This document shows, piece after piece, positions 18,191-26,339 of a DNA stretch of 52,011 nucleotides. The notes under the pieces are model-generated. The model saw only the letters and a list, made by a program, of their open reading frames with translations, searched no databases and was not told the DNA's origin. Each line of letters opens with the position of its first letter. Position 1 is the stretch's first letter. Source of the stretch: Lachnospiraceae bacterium (GTDB taxonomy: Bacteria > Bacillota > Clostridia > Lachnospirales > Lachnospiraceae); NCBI GenBank assembly GCA_022769625.1, contig JALEJP010000032.1, forward strand, positions 1 to 52,011. The letters run 5' to 3'. The position numbers were made by a program, and so were the translations under genes.

Positions 18191-19261
18191 ATGCGAAATA
18201 AAAAAAGACTTGCATCTTTACTTATCATCGGACTGTCCGCTATGTGCCTGATGAATGGCTGTAAAAAGAAAAGCCCGGAGACAGAGGCCATGACAGAATC
18301 AGCAGCACCACAGACCGAGACAGCTGAAACAGAGCCGGTGAAAAATACCTACACCTCTGAGAGCAGTTCCTTCTCCATTGATCTGCCGGATGTTTCCTGG
18401 GTAGCCACAAAAGAGGGGATTGAAAATAAATGGGCATTTATGAAGGAAGGCACAGGAACGATCCAGATCAATCACAAGAGATCGAAAGTGAAAGCGAAAA
18501 ACCTTCCGGAATCTCAGGAGGAGGCCATCGCACTTTTCAATAAAGTAAAAGAAAATGCATTTCAGGATGTTGAATACAAAAAAGACAGCACAGACAGTGC
18601 CGATCTTTATTACTATGCAGCATCCACACAGGATACAGAGCTGAAGTATGGTTATCTGGTAAAATATATCGTGAATACAAAAACAGAAAGCTACACACTC
18701 ACAGCTCAGCTGACAACCGGTGATGCGGATGAGATTCAGGCTGTAAAAAATGCAGTGACCAGCTTCCGGGTGCTGAAGGATGACAGCAAATCAGCAGAGT
18801 CCGGCGATGCTGCAGATTCAGACGGCAGCAAAGATAAGACAGATTCCACAGACAGTGAAGGCGGAAGTTCGGAAAACGCCGAGGCCGATGGCAGCAGCTC
18901 TGTTGGAACAGACGAGGAGTACCGCTACTTCTTTGACGCAGACGGAAATACCATTTATACCTATCCTTCCGAAGATGGAAAATGGCGTGACGAGAACGGA
19001 ACAGCCTATATTTTCTATGAAAACGGGGTGGAGGATACAAATGGCAACGAGTTCTATTATGATCCGCCGCAGTACAGCGAATCTCAGTCAGATGACATGG
19101 GTATCGCTTCGGACGATTATGTAGATTTCTATGACAGCAACGGCAATTATATCAAGGCAACTCAGGATGAAAATGGGAACTGGGTGGGCAGTGATGGAAA
19201 AACCTATACCTTCAGTGACGAAGGCGTGACGGACAGCGACGGCAATTTCAGCAAATGGTGA
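18191..19261 (+). CDS. lipoprotein 1 of a three-gene paralogous cluster
   Basis: The 356-residue protein has a lipoprotein signal peptide with lipobox LMNGC (Cys24) and a Thr/Glu-rich stalk. A globular domain follows (about 55-200, SSSFSIDLPDVSWVATKEG) that is also present in the third gene of the cluster. After a Ser/Asp-rich linker there are two copies of a roughly 45-residue module. The second copy (FYDSNGNYIKA, NGNWVGSDGKTYTF, EGVTDSDGNF) is close to those in the next two genes; the first is more diverged. ATG 18191 was chosen over an upstream TTG because of AAAGGGGG. It is probably anchored outside the membrane. No family function is known to me. Confidence 0.75.
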   Translation: MRNKKRLASLLIIGLSAMCLMNGCKKKSPETEAMTESAAPQTETAETEPVKNTYTSESSSFSIDLPDVSWVATKEGIENKWAFMKEGTGTIQINHKRSKVKAKNLPESQEEAIALFNKVKENAFQDVEYKKDSTDSADLYYYAASTQDTELKYGYLVKYIVNTKTESYTLTAQLTTGDADEIQAVKNAVTSFRVLKDDSKSAESGDAADSDGSKDKTDSTDSEGGSSENAEADGSSSVGTDEEYRYFFDADGNTIYTYPSEDGKWRDENGTAYIFYENGVEDTNGNEFYYDPPQYSESQSDDMGIASDDYVDFYDSNGNYIKATQDENGNWVGSDGKTYTFSDEGVTDSDGNFSKW

Positions 19262-19321
19262 GATTGCGCTTCCTGACGGATACAGGGAACAGAAAGAAAA
19301 CATCTGGAGGTTTTAGATAAG

Positions 19322-19747
19322 ATGAATAGAAAGAAAATCGGATTACTGCTCTGTACAGCTCTCCTTACAGCAGCGATTGCAGGCGGATGCGGTACAGATA
19401 CAAAGGACACAGAGACAGAAGCACCAAAGCAGACAGAAAGTCATCAGACAGCCACGGAAGACGGCAGCATGGAGACACAGGCAGCGCCGGCGGAAACAGA
19501 GGCAGCCCAGACGGAACCAGCTGAGACGGAAACTCCGGAGACGATCGCAGAGGATACGGAAGAGTACATTGACAATCCGGCTGCGGAGGGCGGTGAAGGT
19601 GATACAAATGGATTTTATGACGATGCCGGCACCTGGATCACCGTTTATAAGAACAGCAGCGGCCAGTGGGTGGATGAGAGCGGCATGATCTACCAGTTTG
19701 GAGATGACGGTGTGACAGATGAGAATGGGGTGTTCTATCCTTATTAA
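19322..19747 (+). CDS. lipoprotein 2 of the cluster, single-module
   Basis: The 141-residue lipoprotein (lipobox IAGGC, Cys23) has a long Thr/Glu/Pro-rich stalk (about 25-90) and one C-terminal module (GFYDDAGTWITVYKNSSG, QWVDESGMIYQFG, DGVTDENGVFYPY). It lacks the globular domain of its two neighbours. It begins 60 bases after the first lipoprotein gene; TGGAGG precedes the start. No terminator is visible between them. It looks like a reduced paralogue that displays only the module. Confidence 0.7.
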   Translation: MNRKKIGLLLCTALLTAAIAGGCGTDTKDTETEAPKQTESHQTATEDGSMETQAAPAETEAAQTEPAETETPETIAEDTEEYIDNPAAEGGEGDTNGFYDDAGTWITVYKNSSGQWVDESGMIYQFGDDGVTDENGVFYPY

Positions 19748-19766
19748 TATTAAGCGCCGGATATGA

Positions 19767-19795
19767 TTGACATTGTGCTGACAAAAGTGTAGAAT
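19767..19795 (+). promoter_or_regulatory. sigma-A promoter of the third lipoprotein gene
   Basis: TTGACA (19767-19772), 17 bases, TAGAAT (19790-19795). The third gene therefore has its own promoter although it belongs to the same family cluster. Confidence 0.65.
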
Positions 19796-19864
19796 ATGAA
19801 AAGTCGCATTTTATAGCGCTTATGAAAGCCGCAGACAGACGTCAGTCAGAATGGAGGGTTATAG

Positions 19865-21166
19865 ATGAGGATCAGAAAAAAAATCATGTCAGGTCTTGTC
19901 ATTGCCATGGCGGTTTCCTGTATGGTTTCTGGCTGTAAGAAAAAAACGCAGGAGACGGAAACGTCCTCTGAGACAGAGACACAGCGTATGACAGAAACGG
20001 AAACCCAGACCGAGACAGAAAAAAAGAATAAATCAACTACTTATAAAGCGAAAGACGGAAGTCTTTCCATCAAGCTTCCGGATGACACCTGGGAGGTAAA
20101 AAAAGAAGGTACGGATGAGTGGACCTTCGAATCAGCGGAACAGGGTACGATCACCATCGTTCATTATTCCGGTGATGAGATGCAGGGACTGGTATTCCCG
20201 GCATCGGAGGAGGAAGTACTGGATAATCTTGAAAAAGCCGGAAAGTCCAAATCGGATTATGCAGTGGTAGAGTACAAGAAAAACACACTTGGCTCCTACG
20301 AAGCCTACCATACCACGATCAAATGTAAGAGTGCAAGCAGCAAATATGCCTACTCCGTAGCCTATAACCTTGTAGGTGATGAGGATATCTACTCAGTGAA
20401 TGGTCAGGTAAAACAGGACGATGCCAAAGCCATGGAGACGATACGTGATTCGGTAGAAAGTCTGAAGCTTCTTCAGGCTTCGGATACATCGGAGACAAAG
20501 AAAGACAGTTCCACGCAGAGTGAGACTACAGAGACATCCGACACCACACAGTCCGAATCTTCTGACAGTGAGAATGGGCAGTACATTTACGACAGTAATG
20601 GAAACGCTGTTTACGTATATCAGGACAGCAATGGCAACTGGGTAGACAGCAACGGAGCGATTTATTACTTCAGCTCCACCGGTATCACCAACAGCAACGG
20701 TTCCAGCTTTTCTTACAGCAAACCGTCAGGTACGGACGGCAGCGGTCAGACGACACAGACAAGCAGTTTTTATGATAACGATGGTAATCTGATCACCGTT
20801 TATAAGAACAGCAGCGGCAACTGGGTGGACAGCAACGGAGTTGTGTACACGTTTGGTCAATATGGTGTAACGGATAATTACGGAAATTATTATCCATATG
20901 ACGGCGGAAGCAGCAATAATAACAATAATAATAATAATAACAATAATAACAATAATAATAACAACAATAACAATAATAACAATAATAATAACAACAATAA
21001 CAATAATAATAATAATACGCAGACCAACGGCTTCTATGATGACCAGGGAAATTATATTACGGTATATCAGGACAGCAACGGTAACTGGGTAGACAGCGGC
21101 GGTATGGAATATACTTTCGGAAACGACGGTGTAACAGACAGTTATGGAAACTTCTATCCGTACTAA
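19865..21166 (+). CDS. lipoprotein 3 of the cluster, with three modules and a poly-Asn run
   Basis: The 433-residue lipoprotein (lipobox MVSGC, Cys24) has a Glu/Thr-rich stalk, a globular domain (about 60-200, GSLSIKLPDDTWEVKKEG) related to that of lipoprotein 1, and three C-terminal modules. Modules 2 and 3 are separated by 34 consecutive asparagines encoded by AAT/AAC. The third module ends the protein with FYPY, as in lipoprotein 2. The modules contain many Tyr, Trp, Asn and Gly residues, which suggests a small beta structure binding a cell-wall or extracellular ligand, but this is inference. GGAGG precedes ATG 19865. Confidence 0.75.
   Translation: MRIRKKIMSGLVIAMAVSCMVSGCKKKTQETETSSETETQRMTETETQTETEKKNKSTTYKAKDGSLSIKLPDDTWEVKKEGTDEWTFESAEQGTITIVHYSGDEMQGLVFPASEEEVLDNLEKAGKSKSDYAVVEYKKNTLGSYEAYHTTIKCKSASSKYAYSVAYNLVGDEDIYSVNGQVKQDDAKAMETIRDSVESLKLLQASDTSETKKDSSTQSETTETSDTTQSESSDSENGQYIYDSNGNAVYVYQDSNGNWVDSNGAIYYFSSTGITNSNGSSFSYSKPSGTDGSGQTTQTSSFYDNDGNLITVYKNSSGNWVDSNGVVYTFGQYGVTDNYGNYYPYDGGSSNNNNNNNNNNNNNNNNNNNNNNNNNNNNNNNNNNTQTNGFYDDQGNYITVYQDSNGNWVDSGGMEYTFGNDGVTDSYGNFYPY
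20915..21016 (+). repeat. AAT/AAC trinucleotide repeat encoding 34 Asn, with a perfect 30-bp tandem inside
   Basis: From 20915 to 21016 every codon is AAT or AAC. Within it the 30-bp block 20939-20968 is repeated exactly at 20969-20998, showing growth by duplication of a ten-codon unit rather than of single triplets. Length changes by whole codons would not shift the frame. Confidence 0.95.
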
Positions 21167-21246
21167 ATCGCACAGAAGAGATAAATAAATATCATAGGAA
21201 TTGCAGAAATCCTGCCTCAGGCAGCTTTTCTGTACGATAAGGCGTC

Positions 21247-21286
21247 AAGGGAGATAGCAGAGAAATCTGTTATCTCCCTTTTCTTA
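21247..21286 (+). terminator. terminator after the lipoprotein cluster
   Basis: AAGGGAGATAGCAGA (21247-21261) pairs with TCTGTTATCTCCCTT (21266-21280) around a GAAA loop; one pair is G-U. TTTTCTTATA follows. Confidence 0.85.
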
Positions 21287-21344
21287 TATAAAACGATCCG
21301 CGGGATACACACGATGTGCAGAGGAAATGTGGGAGGAAATGGTT

Positions 21345-21896
21345 ATGGAACGTTTATCATCCAATATAGCAACGAATCTGAGGAGAATTCGAAAAATGAA
21401 AAATATGAGTCTGGATCATGCAGCAATCCAGACGGGAGTGAGCAAAAGCATGCTTGCTCAGATTGAACGGGGAGAGGCAAACCCTACGATCGGGATACTG
21501 GAAAAAATAGTTGACGGCATGCGGGTAAGCTTCGATGAGCTGATCGCCAGACAGGAGGTAAAAGGTTACATTGTTGAAAAAAGTAAAATGGTACCAATAA
21601 AAGCCATAGAAGGGAAATATCGAATTTACAGCTGCCTGCCCTATGAGAAAGGGAGAAATCTGGAGCTCTATGTACTGGAGCTTGAGCCGGGATGCTCCTA
21701 TTGTCCGGATCTGTATGGGGAAAGATCCTATGCCTATCTTGAGGTGACAGCGGGAGAACTGGAAATATCCGTGGGAACTGGAACATTCCGGGTAAAGGAA
21801 GGAGATTTCTTTTACTTTGATGCAGAAAAGGAACATGCTTATCACAACAAAAGTGAAAGAAGCCTGAACGTAACGGTTTTCCTGACGCTGCAGTAA
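21345..21896 (+). CDS. XRE-family regulator with C-terminal cupin domain
   Basis: The N-terminal HTH_3 domain (about residues 5-65: LRRIRKMKNMSLDHAA, SKSMLAQIERGEANPT) is followed by a cupin (about 100-180: GERSYAYLEVTAGELEI, EGDFFYFDAEKEHAYHN). Such proteins are stand-alone one-component regulators that sense a small ligand in the cupin pocket, often amino acids or polyamine-like compounds. ATG 21345 is eight bases after GGGAGG (21331-21336); two earlier in-frame ATGs (21327, 21339) are less well placed. There is no clear partner gene: the neighbours are a lipoprotein cluster and a nuclease remnant. Confidence 0.85.
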   Translation: MERLSSNIATNLRRIRKMKNMSLDHAAIQTGVSKSMLAQIERGEANPTIGILEKIVDGMRVSFDELIARQEVKGYIVEKSKMVPIKAIEGKYRIYSCLPYEKGRNLELYVLELEPGCSYCPDLYGERSYAYLEVTAGELEISVGTGTFRVKEGDFFYFDAEKEHAYHNKSERSLNVTVFLTLQ

Positions 21897-22054
21897 GCAG
21901 AATGCGTATCTGTCTTTTACATCCTTAAACGGTTAAAATGCGGAAATAGAAAATGAATAAACGGTTAAAAAATGAGAAAAAACGGTTGATAAGCGGATAT
22001 AATAAGTGGTAATTTATATGTATCAAAAAGAAATTTGTACCGTTTAGGAGTGAT

Positions 22055-22378
22055 TTGTATGACGTTCAGGAAATGAAGCAGAAGAAACAGGAAAATGTAC
22101 TGGAAGTGATTTCGCCCTCCACAAAGCTTAAGGATTATACCAAAAAACTGGAGAAGTACATGAACGCAGGTGTGAGGGAATATTGGATTCTGGATCCTGA
22201 TCAACAAAAGCTGCTGCTATATTTTTTTGAGAATGAGAACTGTCCGATGATTTGCGGACTGGATGCACCGATTCCGGTGGGTATTTACAACGGTGAGCTG
22301 AAGCTTGATTTCACCCATATTAAAAAATGGATAGAAGAAGAAAAAACCTTCCCGGAAGGGAAGGAAAGGTTGCATTAA
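22055..22378 (+). pseudogene. Uma2 (DUF820) PD-(D/E)XK endonuclease family remnant, N-terminally truncated
   Basis: The 107-codon frame carries the second half of the Uma2 fold: LEVISPSTKLKDYTKKLEKY, then AGVREYWILDPDQQKL and a C-terminal helix. The N-terminal half, about 80 residues with the conserved Asp strand, is missing. The frame opens with TTG after AGGAG (22046-22050), and an in-frame stop at 22010 blocks any upstream extension. Intact members are near 190 residues, so this is probably a decayed copy. The -35 box of the next gene lies inside its 3' end. Confidence 0.65.
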
Positions 22379-22398
22379 AAACAATGGAATGCTATACT
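22370..22398 (+). promoter_or_regulatory. promoter of the ROK regulator gene
   Basis: TTGCAT (22370-22375), 17 bases, TATACT (22393-22398). Confidence 0.6.
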
Positions 22399-22407
22399 AA
22401 AGAAAAT

Positions 22408-22420
22408 ACTTTAATAAAGT
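22408..22420 (+). promoter_or_regulatory. candidate ROK operator, copy 1 (autoregulation)
   Basis: The palindrome ACTTT-AAT-AAAGT sits at the predicted transcription start of the ROK gene. Its TTTAATAAAGT core recurs exactly downstream of the dehydrogenase promoter. Confidence 0.5.
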
Positions 22421-22441
22421 GTGATTCAGAGGTGTGGTATA

Positions 22442-23566
22442 GTGAGCAAACAAGTAACCAATATGGAAGTGAAGAAAAATAACAGGAACCGTATCTTCCG
22501 TTATATCCGCGAACGGGGAACCGTATCCAATCCGGACATTTCCTATGATCTGAAGATCAGTCTTCCTACTGTGACACAGAACACAAAAGAGCTGATGGAG
22601 CGCGGACTGGTCAAAGAAATCGGAGAACGGAAATCCACCGGAGGCAGGCGAGCCAAGGCCCTGACAGTAGCAGAGGATTTTCGCTTTGCAGCAGGCATTG
22701 ACATTACACGGAACCATGTGAGTATGATGATCATCAATCTTACGGGTGAAATCCTGAAATATGAACGTATGCAGCTGCCTTACAGGGCGGAGGATGATTA
22801 TTACCGTGAGGTGAATCGAAAACTGGAACAGTTTCTGGATGGCTGTATAGCAGATAAGGACAGGATTCTGGGAGTCGGGATTTCCTTTCCGGGAATTGTG
22901 GATCTTCAGAAGCAGGAGATTACTTATTCCCATGCATTAGATGTACGTGCCCTGCCCTTTGCAAAGGTGAGCAGCTTTTTCCCCTTCCCATGCAGCTTTT
23001 TTAACGATGCAAATGCGGGAGCCTATGCAGAGGGGATTCAGGGAAAGAGCCCGGAAAGTTTCTTTTATCTGTCCCTCAGCAATACCGTAGGAGGTGCGGT
23101 ATTTCATCGGGATGAACTGATGCAGGGAGGAAATTTCCGGTGCGGTGAGGTGGGTCACATGACGATCGTTCCCGATGGATCCAGATGCTACTGTGGAAAA
23201 AACGGCTGCCTGGATGCATACTGTTCCGCTAAGCTTCTGTCGGATGCGGCGGAGGGAAAACTGGAGCACTTTTTTTCCTCGCTGAACCAGGGAGATGAAA
23301 GATACGCAGGGATTTGGGATAAGTATACGGACTGTCTGGCCCTGGCGGTTAACAATATCCATATGGTTCTGGACTGTGATATTGTTCTGGGAGGATATGT
23401 GGGAAGCTACGTGGAGCCTTATCTTTCCGGAATCCGGCGTAAAGTTGCCGATCGCAATACTTTTGAGGAGAGTGGTTTCTTTGTGAAAGCCTGCAGCTAT
23501 CGTTTGGGCGCCGCAGCGCTTGGCGCAGCTTTAAATGTAATAGAAGAGTTTATCAGCCTTGTGTAA
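22442..23566 (+). CDS. ROK family transcriptional repressor (XylR/NagC type)
   Basis: A winged helix (about 8-70: NRNRIFRYIRERGTVS, LKISLPTVTQNTKELMERGL) is followed by a ROK domain with DNA(A/D)G-type sugar-binding residues (FFNDANAGAYAEG) and the zinc motif GHMTIVPDG with CYCGKNGCLDAYC. Proteins with this layout are sugar-responsive repressors. I chose GTG 22442 (374 residues), a few bases after AGAGGTG; a GTG at 22421 is seven codons upstream. It sits just ahead of a polyol dehydrogenase and a sugar symporter and shares an operator-like sequence with them, so it probably represses that operon and itself. Confidence 0.88.
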   Translation: MSKQVTNMEVKKNNRNRIFRYIRERGTVSNPDISYDLKISLPTVTQNTKELMERGLVKEIGERKSTGGRRAKALTVAEDFRFAAGIDITRNHVSMMIINLTGEILKYERMQLPYRAEDDYYREVNRKLEQFLDGCIADKDRILGVGISFPGIVDLQKQEITYSHALDVRALPFAKVSSFFPFPCSFFNDANAGAYAEGIQGKSPESFFYLSLSNTVGGAVFHRDELMQGGNFRCGEVGHMTIVPDGSRCYCGKNGCLDAYCSAKLLSDAAEGKLEHFFSSLNQGDERYAGIWDKYTDCLALAVNNIHMVLDCDIVLGGYVGSYVEPYLSGIRRKVADRNTFEESGFFVKACSYRLGAAALGAALNVIEEFISLV

Positions 23567-23597
23567 AAAGGATTGATTTTAATATAAACAGAAGAGA

Positions 23598-23642
23598 GTT
23601 TCGCAAAATCATTTGTCTTGATTTTTTGCGGAACTTTTTTTT
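23598..23642 (+). terminator. terminator after the ROK gene
   Basis: GTTTCGCAAAATCA (23598-23611) pairs imperfectly with TGATTTTTTGCGGAAC (23619-23634) and is followed by eight T's. Confidence 0.75.
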
Positions 23643-23745
23643 GCGAGAAACGGATGGAAATTTGGCAGTCACTGTAATAGTACACAAAAATGCAGATCTG
23701 AATTTCACCATAATAGACAAAAAGAAAAAAGTTGACGAAAAAGGA

Positions 23746-23774
23746 TTGACAAATTCTTACTGACAATATAACAT
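23746..23774 (+). promoter_or_regulatory. promoter of the dehydrogenase-symporter operon
   Basis: TTGACA (23746-23751), 17 bases, TAACAT (23769-23774). The surroundings are very AT-rich. Confidence 0.6.
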
Positions 23775-23792
23775 AAATACATAATAAAACTA

Positions 23793-23803
23793 TTTAATAA
23801 AGT
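23793..23803 (+). promoter_or_regulatory. candidate ROK operator, copy 2
   Basis: TTTAATAAAGT, identical to the core of copy 1, lies 19 bases after the -10 box and before the ribosome binding site AAAAGGAG of the dehydrogenase gene. Confidence 0.5.
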
Positions 23804-23838
23804 ATATATAAAAGTAAATAAAAAAGGAGACGGAAGCG

Positions 23839-24888
23839 ATGGAAGGTAAGATGAAAACGGCGGTAATGCTTGGGATTGGAAAAATGGGATTTGAGGAGCG
23901 TAACATTCCGCAGCCAAAAGATGATGAGGTACTGGTAAAGCTGGAGTACGTGGGAATCTGCGGCAGTGACCTGCACTACTATGAGACGGGTGCCATCGGA
24001 GACTATGTGGTGGAGCCGCCGTTTGTACTGGGACACGAGCCGGGAGGCACAGTTGTGGAGGTTGGAAAGAATGTAAAACATTTAAAGGTTGGTGATCGTG
24101 TGGCGCTGGAGCCTGGCAAGACCTGCGGACACTGTGAGTTCTGTAAGACCGGCTGTTATAATCTCTGTCCGGATGTTGTGTTTTTTGCCACTCCTCCGGT
24201 AGACGGCGTTTTTCAGGAATATGTGGCACATGAAGCCGATCTCTGTTTTAAACTGCCGGACAGCGTGAGCACACTGGAAGGAGCTCTCATCGAGCCTCTG
24301 GCAGTGGGATTCCATGCAGCTATGCAGGGAGGCGCAAGAGCGGGACAGACGGCGGTTGTCATGGGTGCCGGCTGTATCGGGCTGGTCACGATGATGGCTT
24401 TGAAGGCTATGGGAGTATCCAGAGTATATGTGGTGGATATTATGGAGAAACGTCTGCAGAAGGCTCTGGAGCTGGGCGCAGATGGTGTAATTAACGGAAA
24501 GGATCAGGATGCGGTTGAGGAAGTGAGACGGCTGACTAACGGAAAAGGCTGCGATCTTGCTGTTGAGACGGCAGGAACACAGATTACTACTGTACAGACC
24601 ATACATATGACGAAAAAAGGAGCTACCATTGTACTGGTTGGGTACAGCAAGAGTGGAGAGATGACACTTCCCATGAGCCTGGCACTTGACAAAGAATTGA
24701 CTTTCAAAACCGTGTTCCGCTACCGTCATATTTATCCGATGGCGATCGATGCGGTGGCATCCGGAAAAGTGAATCTGAAAGGGATCGTCACGGATGTTTT
24801 TTCACTGGATGAAGTACAGAAGGCTATGGATTACAGTGTAAACAATAAAGCGGATATTGTAAAAGCCGTGATCCGAATTGCCGAGTGA
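23839..24888 (+). CDS. zinc-dependent sorbitol/xylitol dehydrogenase-like enzyme (MDR family)
   Basis: The 349-residue protein is a medium-chain dehydrogenase. Catalytic zinc ligands lie in [13 protein letters not shown] and LGHEPGG, the structural zinc site in [15 protein letters not shown], and the Rossmann motif in VMGAGCIG. An Asp at the end of the second strand of the NAD domain ([10 protein letters not shown]) points to NAD+ rather than NADP+. The best resemblance is to sorbitol/xylitol (L-iditol) dehydrogenases that interconvert polyols and ketoses. AAAGGAG lies nine bases before ATG 23839. It is followed by a GPH symporter in the same operon and controlled, by inference, by the ROK repressor upstream. 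Confidence 0.88.
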   Translation: MEGKMKTAVMLGIGKMGFEERNIPQPKDDEVLVKLEYVGICGSDLHYYETGAIGDYVVEPPFVLGHEPGGTVVEVGKNVKHLKVGDRVALEPGKTCGHCEFCKTGCYNLCPDVVFFATPPVDGVFQEYVAHEADLCFKLPDSVSTLEGALIEPLAVGFHAAMQGGARAGQTAVVMGAGCIGLVTMMALKAMGVSRVYVVDIMEKRLQKALELGADGVINGKDQDAVEEVRRLTNGKGCDLAVETAGTQITTVQTIHMTKKGATIVLVGYSKSGEMTLPMSLALDKELTFKTVFRYRHIYPMAIDAVASGKVNLKGIVTDVFSLDEVQKAMDYSVNNKADIVKAVIRIAE

Positions 24889-24923
24889 AAAATGATTGAC
24901 CGATATCTACGAGGGGGTTTATG

Positions 24924-26339
24924 ATGGAAAAGAAAGATACGAATATTAAAGTGCCCTTTATCAGTAAGATTGCCTATGGCATGGGTGATGTTGGCTGTAA
25001 TTTCAGCTGGATGTTTGTTGGTAATTTTCTGATGATCTTTTATACGGATGTTTTTGGAATTGGTATGAGCGCAGTGGCAGGGTTGATGTTGTTTTCCAGA
25101 TTCTGGGATGCCATCAATGATCCGGTCATCGGCAGTCTCAGTGATAAAACACATACAAGATGGGGCAGATATCGTCCCTGGCTTCTGATCGGGGCACCGC
25201 TGACTGCTGTTGTTCTGATGCTGACCTTCTGGGCACATCCGGACTGGTCTTCCACAGCCAAGATTCTGTATATGGCAGTAACCTACTGTATTCTGGTGCT
25301 TGGCTATACTTGTGTCAATATTCCCTATGGCACCCTGTGCGGCGCCATGACTCAGAATATTGAGGAACGGGCAAAAATCAATACATCCAGATCGGTCAGT
25401 GCGATGATTGCGATCGGAGTCATTAATATTATAACGGTTCCGTTAATCGCTGCGCTGGGAGGCGGCAATGATAAAAAAGGATACCTGCTGGTAGCGATCG
25501 TGTACGGATGTATTTTTGCAGCCTGCCACATTTTCTGCTTTGCAAAGACAAAAGAAGTTGTGGAAATTCCGGAAAAACGGAAAATATCATTAAAAGAACA
25601 GCTGAAGGCAGTGGGGAAAAACAGACCGTATCTGATTGCTGTAGCCGGACAGTTCCTGTTTGGTGTGACACTCTATGGGAGAAATGCAGATGCGCTGTAC
25701 TACTTCACGTATGTGGAGGGAAATAAAGCATTGTTCAGTACCTATTCGCTCTGCATCATTATACCTTCTATTATCGGAGCAGCCTGTTTTGCACCGCTGT
25801 TCAGGCTGACCAATAATAAAGGACGTGCGGCTTCCATCTTTGCATTGCTTACCGGAATCAGCATGTTTTGCATGGCATTTTTCACGGTTCGAACCACGCC
25901 GATTCCGTTCTATGTATTTTCCTGCCTGGCTCAGTTTTTCTTCTCCGGATTTAATACAGCCATTTATGCGATTGTGCCGGATTGTGTGGAGTATGGGGAG
26001 TGGAAAACAGGACTTCGAAACGACGGGTTTCAGTACGCTTTTATTTCCCTGGGAAACAAAATCGGTATGGCAATCGGTACGTCGTTACTGGCGGCTGTTC
26101 TGGGTTCCTGTGGATATGTGGCAAATCAGCAGCAGAATCCGGTTGTCCTTGCAGTGATTAAACATTCCTTTACGACCGTGCCGGGTATTTTATGGATTGT
26201 GACAGCCGCTGTATTGTTTTTCTATCGTCTCAATAAAAAGTCTTATAATAAAATTGTAAAAGAAATCCAGGAGAGAAAGGAACATTCAGAAAAGGTGCCA
26301 TCTGCTCCATGCCCGAAAAGCAGGAGATCGAATCTTTGA
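24924..26339 (+). CDS. GPH family sugar:cation symporter (MelB/XynB-like)
   Basis: A twelve-segment transporter of the glycoside-pentoside-hexuronide family. Its marks are YGMGDVGCNFSW at the start, the motif NDPVIGSLSDKTHTRWGRYRPW (about residues 55-75) and the late PDCVEYGEWKTGLRNDG. It imports a sugar, polyol or glycoside with Na+ or H+. GAGGGGG (24911-24917) precedes two in-frame ATGs; I chose 24924 for spacing. The stop codon ends at 26339 and the next gene's stop begins at 26340 on the other strand, with no terminator between. The C-terminal tail is charged and cytoplasmic. Confidence 0.9.
   Translation: MEKKDTNIKVPFISKIAYGMGDVGCNFSWMFVGNFLMIFYTDVFGIGMSAVAGLMLFSRFWDAINDPVIGSLSDKTHTRWGRYRPWLLIGAPLTAVVLMLTFWAHPDWSSTAKILYMAVTYCILVLGYTCVNIPYGTLCGAMTQNIEERAKINTSRSVSAMIAIGVINIITVPLIAALGGGNDKKGYLLVAIVYGCIFAACHIFCFAKTKEVVEIPEKRKISLKEQLKAVGKNRPYLIAVAGQFLFGVTLYGRNADALYYFTYVEGNKALFSTYSLCIIIPSIIGAACFAPLFRLTNNKGRAASIFALLTGISMFCMAFFTVRTTPIPFYVFSCLAQFFFSGFNTAIYAIVPDCVEYGEWKTGLRNDGFQYAFISLGNKIGMAIGTSLLAAVLGSCGYVANQQQNPVVLAVIKHSFTTVPGILWIVTAAVLFFYRLNKKSYNKIVKEIQERKEHSEKVPSAPCPKSRRSNL

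Noticed and set aside
20575-21163. CRISPR-like array or tandem DNA repeat in lipoprotein 3
   Set aside because: The repeats are protein modules with diverged DNA plus an Asn-codon microsatellite, with no regular spacers.
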